A program made the translations under genes and the position numbers. The notes under the pieces were generated by a model. That model saw only the letters and a program-made list of their open reading frames with translations, was not told where the DNA came from and ran no database searches. Shown here piece by piece: positions 8,414 through 15,958 of a stretch of 64,000 bases of DNA (its first letter is position 1; each line of letters begins with the position of its first letter). The stretch comes from Alphaproteobacteria bacterium (lineage in GTDB: Bacteria; Pseudomonadota; Alphaproteobacteria; Caulobacterales; Parvularculaceae): positions 206,608 to 270,607 of the forward strand of contig WGLS01000005.1 in the NCBI GenBank assembly GCA_016125455.1. The letters are read 5' to 3'.

Positions 8414-9526
8414 ATGATAAAACGCGGGGCTGACGATAAGTTTCAGGTCGCAATGCGCGCTGTGCTGTTCGCGCTTGGCGCGCTGCTCGCCGCCTGCGCC
8501 ACCGCTTCGACCGCCACGCCAGCAGGGGCGGAAGCCGGCGCCGTGAACAACGGCCCGGCGCCGGTGACCGCGGTCGGTGACCTGCACGGGGATTTTGACG
8601 CCTACTTTTCCATCCTTCGGAACGCCCGGCTGATCGACCGAAATGGCCGGTGGGTCGGCAAAACGGCGAAGCTCGTGCAGCTTGGGGATGTCGCCGACAG
8701 GGGACCGGACAGCAAACGCATTATCGACCACCTCATGCGCCTCCAGGGCCAGGCGACGAGATCCGGCGGTGAAGTCGTCGCGCTCATCGGCAATCACGAG
8801 GCGATGAATGTCTCCGGCGACCTGCGCTACGTGCATCCAGGCGAATACGCGGCGTTTGTTTCGCGACGCTCGCCGGCCGCACGCGACGCTTTTTATTCGC
8901 AGAACGAAGAGGCGTTCAGGTCATTCTACCGTCAGCGCGATCCGGAAATGACGGATGCTGACGTTCGCGCGGCATTCGACGAGGATTATCCCCTTGGGTA
9001 CGTAGAGCATCGTCGTGCGTGGTCGCCGGATGGCGCGATTGGCCGCTGGGTCGTCGGCAATGACGCGATCCGGGTAATCGGCCGGACTCTGTTCGTCCAT
9101 GGCGGCGTCAGCGCCGACGTCACCGCGACGCCAATAAATGAGATCAATGAGCGAATTCAGCTAGCGCTGAGGAACGGCGCCCCGGACGAACTGGTCACGG
9201 GCGAGCGCTCGCCGCTGTGGTTCCGCGGGTACTCACTTGGCGAAGGCGCTGCGGAAGCCGATGTTTCGGCGGCGCTGGCGGCGTATGATGTCGATCGGAT
9301 CGTCGTTGCCCACACGCCGCAATTGTCCGGCATCGCGACATATCATGGCGGCCGCGTTGTCGTCGTCGATACCGGCATATCGGCGTTCTATGGCGGGACG
9401 CGCTCCTATCTGCGCATTGATGGCGATACGCTTGTAGCGGTCAATGACGGATTGGCGAGCGAACTGCCGGGTATTGCCGGGGTCGGTTCCGGAACGGGTT
9501 CTGGTGAAGCGGAGGGCGTGAAATGA
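8414..9526 (+). CDS. lipoprotein metallophosphoesterase (SLP/calcineurin-like)
   Basis: 370 residues; ATG 8414 follows AGGAGAG by 6 bases. The signal FALGALLAACATAS carries an LAAC lipobox, so the protein should be anchored outside the inner membrane. The phosphoesterase motifs are intact and in order: AVGDLHGDFDAY, LGDVADRGPDS, IGNHEAMN, a His in FVHGGVSAD, and VVAHTPQLSGI. They give a two-metal phosphatase of the Shewanella-like protein phosphatase type. The stop overlaps the next start (ATGA), so it is translationally coupled to a secreted CotH-like protein. Confidence 0.85.
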   Translation: MIKRGADDKFQVAMRAVLFALGALLAACATASTATPAGAEAGAVNNGPAPVTAVGDLHGDFDAYFSILRNARLIDRNGRWVGKTAKLVQLGDVADRGPDSKRIIDHLMRLQGQATRSGGEVVALIGNHEAMNVSGDLRYVHPGEYAAFVSRRSPAARDAFYSQNEEAFRSFYRQRDPEMTDADVRAAFDEDYPLGYVEHRRAWSPDGAIGRWVVGNDAIRVIGRTLFVHGGVSADVTATPINEINERIQLALRNGAPDELVTGERSPLWFRGYSLGEGAAEADVSAALAAYDVDRIVVAHTPQLSGIATYHGGRVVVVDTGISAFYGGTRSYLRIDGDTLVAVNDGLASELPGIAGVGSGTGSGEAEGVK

Positions 9527-10599
9527 TTTCGATTGCCAGTTCGATGACCGTTCGGCGGATCGCGGCGATCTGCCTGTGCCTGGTCTCAGGCGGCAACGCC
9601 GTCGCTGCGGAGACGAAACCGGCAACGCCGCTGTTTGCGTCGGACGACGCCATTCGGATCACCATAAAGGGACCGCTCATCGAGATTGTCCGGAAAAAGG
9701 CGCGGACGACCGACACGTTCCCGGCGGTCATGACGCTTGAAGGGGACGCGCCGGAAACTTTCCCCATCGAACTCAGCGCCCGGGGCAATTTCCGCCGTAT
9801 CGGGCCGGCGTGCCAGTTTCCGCCTTTGCGCGTGTCGCTCGCTGAGAAGCCCGGGAAGGCGTCGCTGTTCCATCGGCAGAACCGGCTGAAGCTTGTCACG
9901 CACTGTCGCAATAATGACGCCTACCAACAGTACGTCTTGAAAGAATACGCCGCATACCGCCTGTTCAACCGGATCACCGAGGCAAGTTTCCGGGTCCGGC
10001 TGGCGGATGTTTCCTATGTTGACGACGAAAAGGGCGAGGAGATCGCGCGGCGAATGGGGTTCTTCATCGAAGATGTCGACGACCTCGCGAGTCGGATGGG
10101 CATGGCCGAGGTTGAACGTCCAAAGATCGGCAAGAGTCAGCTGTCAGTTGAACACACCGTCAGGGCGATCGTATTTCAGTACCTGATTGGCAACCTCGAC
10201 TGGTCCGTCCTCAGCGGGCCGGAGGGCGAGGACTGTTGCCACAACACGAAAATGATGGCCATTAACGCCGACGCCGACGCGGGCATAATCCCCCTGCCGT
10301 ATGATTTTGACCATGCCGGGCTCGTCAACGCCCCCTACGCCAAGCCGCCGCCGGTAACAAAGGTTCGCAGCGTTCGCCAGCGTCAGTATCGAGGTTTTTG
10401 CGAGCACAATGATGCGCTTGGGTCGATCGCCGGCGAGTTCGTCGCCGCACGCGGGGAGTTGCTTGGCGTCATCGACGATACGCCGGGCCTGGACGAAAAG
10501 ACCAAGGAGAGGTCAAAAGAATATCTTGTGGAGTTCTTTGACGTTGTCGCCGACGAGCGATCCTTCGACCGAAAGCTGGTTCGCGACTGTCGCGATTGA
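9523..10599 (+). CDS. exported CotH-like (atypical kinase fold) protein
   Basis: 358 residues with a signal peptide (RRIAAICLCLVSGGNAVAAE). The middle contains FPIELSARGNFRRI, RLKLVTHCRNN, IVFQYLIGNLDWSV and a downstream PLPYDFDHAGLVN. The pairing of an Asn-Leu-Asp block with a later Tyr-Asp-Phe-Asp block resembles the catalytic and metal-binding motifs of CotH/HipA-like kinase folds. This is a pattern resemblance, not a firm family call. Its ATG overlaps the TGA of the preceding phosphatase lipoprotein, which makes a kinase/phosphatase pair outside the cytoplasm an attractive but untested reading. Confidence 0.5.
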   Translation: MISIASSMTVRRIAAICLCLVSGGNAVAAETKPATPLFASDDAIRITIKGPLIEIVRKKARTTDTFPAVMTLEGDAPETFPIELSARGNFRRIGPACQFPPLRVSLAEKPGKASLFHRQNRLKLVTHCRNNDAYQQYVLKEYAAYRLFNRITEASFRVRLADVSYVDDEKGEEIARRMGFFIEDVDDLASRMGMAEVERPKIGKSQLSVEHTVRAIVFQYLIGNLDWSVLSGPEGEDCCHNTKMMAINADADAGIIPLPYDFDHAGLVNAPYAKPPPVTKVRSVRQRQYRGFCEHNDALGSIAGEFVAARGELLGVIDDTPGLDEKTKERSKEYLVEFFDVVADERSFDRKLVRDCRD

Positions 10600-10647
10600 T
10601 GGCGCGGGCCGGCAATGCCCGCCTCGATGAACTTGCTGCGTCGCGGG

Positions 10648-11463
10648 TCAGTTCGGCAGCGCCGTGTACACGGTCAGGCGTCCGGCGCCTTTGCCGCCCT
10701 CGTCGGCAAATACGACCGATCCGTCGGGCATCGCCGCTATTCCTTCTGTTTGCGGATGGCTTTCCGGGGCAAGCCGGAACATGCGCTCGACAGACCCATC
10801 GGCTCGCAGGATGCAAACGCCTGCGGATGCGGCGTCTACGACGATCAGGCTTCCGTCCGTCAGGCGTTCCAGCCCGCCTGGCATAAACCGTTCGTCCGAC
10901 AACGCCGACCATGCCTTGGTGACGTCCGCGTCGATGATCCGTTCCGCAGGTTCAAAGCGCGCAGCGCCTCGCCAGTGGTGAATGGCGATCCGGCTGCGCT
11001 TCTTTGCGCCTTTCGTCGTCTTGCAGGCAAGCAGGAGCCCGTCGGCGCCGTCGGACGCCGCGCCTTCAATTTCGCAGACATCGGAGATGCCCGCATTGTA
11101 GGCCGCATACGCATCGGCGACGCCGCCTTCGACCAGGCGGCCTTCGAAAATCAGCCCATCACTCGTCACCATTCGGACAATTTCGCCATCAACGACGATC
11201 GCTTCGAAATCAGCGGCGATCGGCGGCGAGGCGAACGCAAAGTAGGCGATAGCGTCGCCGTCCTTGAGGTCAACCAGGTAGACGATCCCGTGTTCGTCGT
11301 CATGGGCATAAACGGCTTGCGCGCCCGCCGCCGACAGTCCGGAGATTTCCTGCAAGGCGGGCGGCAAGAGGTGAACGATCGAGGGCCGGGCGAAGCCGGG
11401 CTCAGCTCGCGCCGGGGCATGCTGCAACAGGCTCAACGCAATAATCAGTAACGCGCGGTTCAT
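10648..11463 (-). CDS. exported SdiA-regulated/YjiK-type beta-propeller-like protein
   Basis: 271 residues with signal peptide (RALLIIALSLLQHAPARA). The pattern LQEISGLSAAG, VYAHDDEHGIVYLVDL, then ADFEAIVVDG and later TEGIAAMPDGSVVFADEGG is that of the SdiA-regulated/esterase-like propeller family: an ISGL blade, a DFE motif and a glycine-rich late blade. Substrate is unknown. It is convergent with the CotH-like gene and separated by 131 bases from the next minus-strand gene. Confidence 0.6.
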   Translation of the reverse strand: MNRALLIIALSLLQHAPARAEPGFARPSIVHLLPPALQEISGLSAAGAQAVYAHDDEHGIVYLVDLKDGDAIAYFAFASPPIAADFEAIVVDGEIVRMVTSDGLIFEGRLVEGGVADAYAAYNAGISDVCEIEGAASDGADGLLLACKTTKGAKKRSRIAIHHWRGAARFEPAERIIDADVTKAWSALSDERFMPGGLERLTDGSLIVVDAASAGVCILRADGSVERMFRLAPESHPQTEGIAAMPDGSVVFADEGGKGAGRLTVYTALPN

Positions 11464-11594
11464 TGTCCGAGGCCTTGTTCCTTTGAATTGCCTGCCTCGC
11501 CAATACCACGTTCGTTCGTTGCGCGCCCAGCCGGGTCGTCAGTCGAAACCGGCTTGGCTTGCGTCGCTCGCTCCCAACGGCGTGAACTGAGCGC

Positions 11595-12620
11595 TCATTT
11601 GAGCCCTGCGCGAACAAGCGCCGCGCCGGCGGCCATCGCCTTCATTTTCCCGAACGCCACCTCGCGCGGCAGGTATTTCATCCCGCAATCCGGCGCGACG
11701 ACGATCTTGTCGGCGTCCACGTGGGGCAATGCGCGTTCGATGCGGGCGGCGACCGTTTCCGGCGTCTCAATCTCGTTTGTTGACAGATCAATCACGCCGA
11801 GGATGACCGTCTTGCCGCGCAATTCCGCGAGGACGCCGGTGTCGAGGTTCGACTGGGCGGTTTCCACTGAGACCTGCTGGACGCAGCACCCGGAAAGTTC
11901 CGGCAAGTACGAATAGCCCGACGGGCGTTCATGGATTATGGCCGCATACCCGAAACAGATGTGCACGGCCGTCTTGCCGGCAACGCCTTCGAGCGCCGCC
12001 TCGAGCGCGGCGGTTCCATAATCGCGAGCTTTCTCGGGGCGAGCCTGCATGTACGGTTCGTCGATCTGGACGAAATCCGCGCCGGCGGCGAAAAGGTCCT
12101 TAATTTCCTCATTGACCGCAGCGGCGTAATCGAGCGCCATTTCCGCTTCAGAGGCGTAAAAGTCGTTCTGCGCCTGTTGGGCCATCGTGAACGGTCCTGG
12201 CACGGTTATCTTGATCTTGCGATCGGTGTTGGCGCGGAGGAACTCGACGTCGCGGACCTGGACAGAGCGCATCCGGCGAATCTTGCCGACGATTCGCGGC
12301 ACCGGATTGGGATGGCCTGACCGGTCAAGCGCCTCGCCGTGATTGTCGAGATCGACGCCTTCGAGTGCGGTTGCGAACCTGTTGGAATAGCTCTCTCGGC
12401 GCATCTCGCCGTCGGTAATGATGTCAAGTCCGGCGCGTTCCTGGTCGCGAATGGCGATAAGGGTCGCGTCGTCCTGAGCTTGTTCAAGCCATTCCGGCTC
12501 GACGCGCCAAAGCTCGTTCACGCGAACGCGCGGCGGAAACCGTCCTGCGAGCTTTTTGCGGTCGATCAGCCAGTCCGGCTGCGGGTAGGAGCCGACGAGG
12601 GAGGTGGGCAGCAGGGTCAA
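11595..12620 (-). CDS. MetE-fold methyltransferase-like protein, paralogue 1
   Basis: 341 residues, the length of the C-terminal catalytic half of cobalamin-independent methionine synthase only. LVGSYPQPDWL opens the barrel. Zinc-ligand candidates follow the HxC-then-C pattern: His-Ile-Cys in AVHICFGY and a late Cys in VAPDCGMKYLP. Known members of this short group include core MetE enzymes and epoxyalkane:CoM transferase, so transfer of a methyl or alkyl group to a thiol is likely; the real substrate is unknown. It lies 18 bases after the citryl-CoA lyase, so the two form an operon. A second paralogue lies at 20363, under the same operator type. Confidence 0.75.
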   Translation of the reverse strand: MTLLPTSLVGSYPQPDWLIDRKKLAGRFPPRVRVNELWRVEPEWLEQAQDDATLIAIRDQERAGLDIITDGEMRRESYSNRFATALEGVDLDNHGEALDRSGHPNPVPRIVGKIRRMRSVQVRDVEFLRANTDRKIKITVPGPFTMAQQAQNDFYASEAEMALDYAAAVNEEIKDLFAAGADFVQIDEPYMQARPEKARDYGTAALEAALEGVAGKTAVHICFGYAAIIHERPSGYSYLPELSGCCVQQVSVETAQSNLDTGVLAELRGKTVILGVIDLSTNEIETPETVAARIERALPHVDADKIVVAPDCGMKYLPREVAFGKMKAMAAGAALVRAGLK

Positions 12621-12638
12621 TGTTTCCTCCTTTGGTTT

Positions 12639-13430
12639 TTATTCAGCATCGGGACCGTCGTACTCGATCGCCGCGGCCGCCTTGCCGGACATGATGAAGC
12701 CAATCGGCCGCTGTGTTTCTTCCTGAAGATGGCCGATCAGGCTCGATGTGCGCGCGAGCAGCGATACGCCTTTCAACGCTTCGACCGGGAAGCCGACATC
12801 GAGCATGACCGACGGGATCGCGCCGTTGACGTTGATCGGCAGCGAACGGCCGATGACTTCCGGCAGGGACGCCTCCACGGCGCGCAGCGCCGCAATATGC
12901 CGGCCGCTGACGCCTTCCTCGTCAGCCATCTTGAGCAGCAGGATCGCCCTCGGGTCGCCACCGGAATGTTGCGGGTGGCCGAAACCGGGCACGGGCGATT
13001 TCGTCTTGCGCAGGTCGCTAACGGCGCCGGCTGCGACTGTCGAAAGGTCTCGCCCTGAGGCGTCTGCGTCGTCGGCGATCCGTTTCAGGAACTTGCCCGC
13101 GGTTTCGGCGCTTCCAAGCACGACCGATCCGCAGCCGAGCAGGCCCGCAGCGACCGCGCCCTGGAACGCCTCGGGCGCCGCGGCGTAGGTCATCCGGGCC
13201 GCGACGACGCTCGGCACGAGGCCATGCTCGGCGATCGCGGCGAGGACGGCGTCAGCGAATCTCTTCTGAACGGGGCTCGGTTCGACGCCGGTCACAAGCA
13301 GCCAGAAGTAGCTCGTGAAATCCATCTTCCCGATGATATCGCGACACAGATCATGACCTCTCACAACAATGCGATCGGCATCAGACGTGCAGATTGACGT
13401 GAAATTATTGTCCTGTTTGCCAATGCGCAT
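12639..13430 (-). CDS. citryl-CoA lyase (short citrate synthase-fold enzyme)
   Basis: 263 residues, much shorter than citrate synthase. The motifs PVPGFGHPQHSGGDPR, PINVNGAIPSVMLDVGF and LARTSSLIGHLQEE are those of citryl-CoA lyase-like proteins, which cleave a C-C bond in a 3-hydroxyacyl-CoA such as citryl-CoA, giving acetyl-CoA plus an oxoacid. CGGAG lies 8 bases before the ATG. It is the first gene of a minus-strand operon with the MetE-like protein, divergent from a family III CoA-transferase. A CoA-transferase that activates an acid and a lyase that splits it make biochemical sense together; the substrate is not known. Confidence 0.75.
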   Translation of the reverse strand: MRIGKQDNNFTSICTSDADRIVVRGHDLCRDIIGKMDFTSYFWLLVTGVEPSPVQKRFADAVLAAIAEHGLVPSVVAARMTYAAAPEAFQGAVAAGLLGCGSVVLGSAETAGKFLKRIADDADASGRDLSTVAAGAVSDLRKTKSPVPGFGHPQHSGGDPRAILLLKMADEEGVSGRHIAALRAVEASLPEVIGRSLPINVNGAIPSVMLDVGFPVEALKGVSLLARTSSLIGHLQEETQRPIGFIMSGKAAAAIEYDGPDAE

Positions 13431-13560
13431 GGCGTTGCTCCGGATGCGGCGTTCGCCTTTGGCGGCCCATGAACGCGACGTTCTTGGCGTTCCATGCGCC
13501 GCCCCAGTCTTGTGCCCAGTCGTCCGCAGGCGCGAGGCGGCGTCCGGACCACTGCAGAAT

Positions 13561-13592
13561 TTCGCATGTCGAACTTGAGTTCGTTATTCGAA
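13561..13592. promoter_or_regulatory. composite IclR-type operator: two TTCG-N5-CGAA palindromes
   Basis: Two perfect palindromes, 13561-13573 and 13580-13592, have centres 19 bp apart and are joined by CTTGAG. The same element occurs at 15837-15868, and with one mismatch at 21611-21642. PcaR/PcaU/PobR-type IclR regulators are known to bind related TTCG-like inverted repeats, and such a regulator is encoded at 14970. Here the operator lies between the divergent citryl-CoA lyase and CoA-transferase genes. Confidence 0.7.
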
Positions 13593-13603
13593 TTTTCTAT
13601 ATG
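13575..13603 (+). promoter_or_regulatory. promoter of the CoA-transferase gene
   Basis: TTGAGT at 13575-13580, a 17-bp spacer, and TATATG at 13598-13603. The second operator palindrome sits in the spacer and the first just upstream of -35. Transcription would begin near 13610, leaving a leader of about 130 bases before the ATG. Confidence 0.6.
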
Positions 13604-13676
13604 TGAGTCAACCTGTGGCGCTGCGATTGCCCGGCGCGTCGCCGGTGAGGGCGGCCTTACTTATGGCAGCTATTCT

Positions 13677-13730
13677 TGGCATGGCAGCCTGACGTGGCAT
13701 GTAAGCCAGCAGTGGCATGGAAGAAAGACA
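13677..13730 (+). repeat. three degenerate 18-bp direct repeats in the CoA-transferase leader
   Basis: TGGCATG recurs at 13677, 13695 and 13713, exactly 18 bp apart, and flanking bases are partly conserved. The block ends 12 bases before the CoA-transferase ATG, so it lies in the mRNA leader. Function is unknown. Confidence 0.6.
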
Positions 13731-13742
13731 GGGAGTCCTTCG

Positions 13743-14891
13743 ATGGCAAAGGCGCTGGAGAATATCACCGTCCTCGAAATGGGCACCTTCATTACCGGTC
13801 CGGCCGCGGGCATGCTGCTGGCGGATCTTGGGGCCGATGTCATCAAGATCGAGCAGCCGGAGGTCGGCGACCCGTTTCGCGCCTTCAAGGGTGGTTTGTA
13901 CAGCCCGCATTTCCAGACCTACAATCGCAACAAGCGCAGCATTACGCTGAACACAAAGGATCCCGACGACCTTGCCGCGTTCGACGCCCTTGTCGCCAAG
14001 GCGGACGTCTTTATCCAGAATTTCCGGCCTGGCGTCGCGGACAGGCTCAACGTCGATCCGGCGCGCCTGCGCAAGATTAATCCGCGGCTCGTTTACTGCT
14101 CGATTTCAGGTTTTGGCGCGGATGGTCCGGATCGCAAGCGACCGGCATTCGACAGCGTCGCGCAAGCGGCCAGCGGGTTTCTTCGGCTTCTCATCAATCC
14201 GCGCCACCCCCGCGTGGTCGGACCGGCGATCGCCGACGCGGTTACGGGGTTCTATGGCGCGCTAGGCGTTCTGGCGGCGTTGACGGAACGGGCGTCGACA
14301 GGGAAGGGACGTCTTGTTGAAACCTCGATGTTCGAGGCGATGTGTCATTTCAATCTTGACGACTTCACGCACTATTTGTCGGCGAATGAAATGATGGGGC
14401 CGTATAGTCGGCCGCATGTGTCGCAGTCCTACGTCTTCGAGTGCGCGGACAGCCGCTGGCTGGCGCTCCACATGTCGTCGCCGCCTAAGTTCTGGGAGAA
14501 TCTCGCGACCGCGATCGGCCAGCCGGACATGCTGAAGCGGCCGGAATTCGCCGAACGGGGCTCGCGCATCGAGAACTACGAGAAAGTGCTTGAATTCCTG
14601 AAGCCGATTTTCAGGGCAGCCCCGCTTGACGATTGGCTGTCGCGGCTGTCGGCGCTCGAGGTGCCCCATTCCCAGCTTCGCGAGCCCCAGGACGTGCTCG
14701 ACAGCGATCAGGCGAAGCACCTGCAACTCGCCGTTGAAACAGAGCATGCTCAGATGGGTCGGTTCCGGACGATCCGGTCCCCGATTTCGTTCGATGGCGA
14801 GCGGGCGCTCGACGTGTTGGCGCCGCCAGTGCTCGGCGAACACAATGAAGAGATACTTCGCGAGGTCCGCAAGGTGCGGGCCGCCGAATAG
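13743..14891 (+). CDS. family III CoA-transferase (CaiB/BaiF)
   Basis: 382 residues from ATG 13743, the start that begins family similarity (ALENITVLEMGTFITGPAAG). The open frame runs further upstream but would start inside or above the operator. Typical blocks are LADLGADVIKIEQPEVGDPF, NRNKRSITLNTKDPDD, VFIQNFRPGVADRL and ISGFGADGPD, with the conserved Asp region downstream near LVETSMFEAM. Family III enzymes move CoA between carboxylic acids through an aspartyl-CoA thioester. The expected role is to activate an acid intermediate for the adjacent citryl-CoA lyase-like enzyme. It is followed by the IclR gene, with which it probably shares a transcript. Confidence 0.85.
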   Translation: MAKALENITVLEMGTFITGPAAGMLLADLGADVIKIEQPEVGDPFRAFKGGLYSPHFQTYNRNKRSITLNTKDPDDLAAFDALVAKADVFIQNFRPGVADRLNVDPARLRKINPRLVYCSISGFGADGPDRKRPAFDSVAQAASGFLRLLINPRHPRVVGPAIADAVTGFYGALGVLAALTERASTGKGRLVETSMFEAMCHFNLDDFTHYLSANEMMGPYSRPHVSQSYVFECADSRWLALHMSSPPKFWENLATAIGQPDMLKRPEFAERGSRIENYEKVLEFLKPIFRAAPLDDWLSRLSALEVPHSQLREPQDVLDSDQAKHLQLAVETEHAQMGRFRTIRSPISFDGERALDVLAPPVLGEHNEEILREVRKVRAAE

Positions 14892-14969
14892 TGACCTGAA
14901 GGCCGCCAGTTGCGAGCCGCCGCGCATAACGATACGACAACGCGGTTTCCCCGAAAGGCGCGGACCGCA

Positions 14970-15779
14970 ATGACGGCGACTGGCCGAACCAAAGAGCCCG
15001 AGTACCTGTCGACGCTTGAACGAGGCCTTTCGGTCCTTCGGGCATTCGACAAGAGCCGCCCGGAAATGCAACTCAGCGAGGTCGCTGCGGCGACAAAGCT
15101 CAGCCCCGCCGTCGCTCGCCGCTGCCTGAACACGCTTGTCGCGCTTGGCTACGTCGCCAAGCATGGGCGCCGTTTCCTGTTGCGGCCTGAGGTTCTTTCT
15201 TTCGGCTGGTCCTACATGTCGTCGATGAATTTCGAATCGGTCGCCCACCCCCACCTTCAGGCGCTGCGCGACGAGACCGGCGATAGCTCGTCGATGGCCG
15301 TATTGTCAGGCCACGAAATTCTTTATGTCGCTCACGTCTCGACCCAGCGCCACATCAGGTTAAGCGCTAATGTAGGCACCCGCTTCCCGGTGCACGCGAC
15401 GTCGCTCGGCCGCGTTCTCGTCGCGTTCCAGCCAAAGCCTGCGATTGATGCCTTTCTCGAGACGGCGACCCTGACCGAATTCACCGAGAACACCATCACC
15501 TCCAAAGCCGCAATGCAAAAGCGTCTCGCGAAAGTGCGCAGGGATGGCTTTGACGCCGCCGAGGACGAACTCGACTACGGCATCATTTCGGTTTCGGTGC
15601 CCGTCTTCAATCAGGACCGCAATATCGCATGTGCGATCAATTGCTCGACGTCGACCTCGCGCGTCTCGATTGGCGAACTCGTTGAAACGAGGTTGCCGCT
15701 ACTCCGCGCTGCAGCGCAGAAAATCGAGGCTGCGCTCGTGCAGTTTCCTTACATTTCTTACTCCTTGTCCGGCGTCTGA
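14970..15779 (+). CDS. IclR-family regulator, PcaR/PcaU/PobR subgroup
   Basis: 269 residues from ATG 14970; an upstream TTG at 14910 in the same frame is less likely. The N-terminus YLSTLERGLSVLRAFDKS, then LSEVAAATKLSPAVARRCLN, is the winged HTH typical of the beta-ketoadipate regulators. The effector domain has SSMAVLSGHEILYVAHV, FPVHATSLGRVLVA and YGIISVSVPVF. This subgroup responds to aromatic acids or their ring-cleavage products, usually as effector-dependent activators that repress themselves. It sits in the middle of three loci carrying the same tandem palindrome, and is the obvious candidate to bind it. Confidence 0.85.
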   Translation: MTATGRTKEPEYLSTLERGLSVLRAFDKSRPEMQLSEVAAATKLSPAVARRCLNTLVALGYVAKHGRRFLLRPEVLSFGWSYMSSMNFESVAHPHLQALRDETGDSSSMAVLSGHEILYVAHVSTQRHIRLSANVGTRFPVHATSLGRVLVAFQPKPAIDAFLETATLTEFTENTITSKAAMQKRLAKVRRDGFDAAEDELDYGIISVSVPVFNQDRNIACAINCSTSTSRVSIGELVETRLPLLRAAAQKIEAALVQFPYISYSLSGV

Positions 15780-15836
15780 TCCTCAAAGGACGTAGAAGGA
15801 ATGCCTTTGGCCTGAGGCCGTTCGGCTGGTCCATTT

Positions 15837-15868
15837 TTCGGTATACGAACTTGACTTCGCAATACGAA
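15837..15868. promoter_or_regulatory. composite IclR-type operator upstream of the TonB receptor
   Basis: Two perfect TTCG-N5-CGAA palindromes, at 15837-15849 and 15856-15868, centres 19 bp apart, joined by CTTGAC. The architecture and linker match 13561-13592 almost exactly. Confidence 0.7.
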
Positions 15869-15878
15869 GTTTTAGGAT
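15851..15878 (+). promoter_or_regulatory. promoter of the TonB receptor operon
   Basis: TTGACT at 15851-15856, then TAGGAT at 15873-15878 after 16 bases (or AGGATA after 17). The downstream operator palindrome fills the spacer, the same geometry as at the CoA-transferase promoter. Confidence 0.5.
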
Positions 15879-15958
15879 AACGGAAGCATGGGTTGCATTG
15901 CGCGGAAAAGAAGCGGCGGAAAACGTCGCGGCGGCGCTGGTTTCGGGAGGGACATTCC

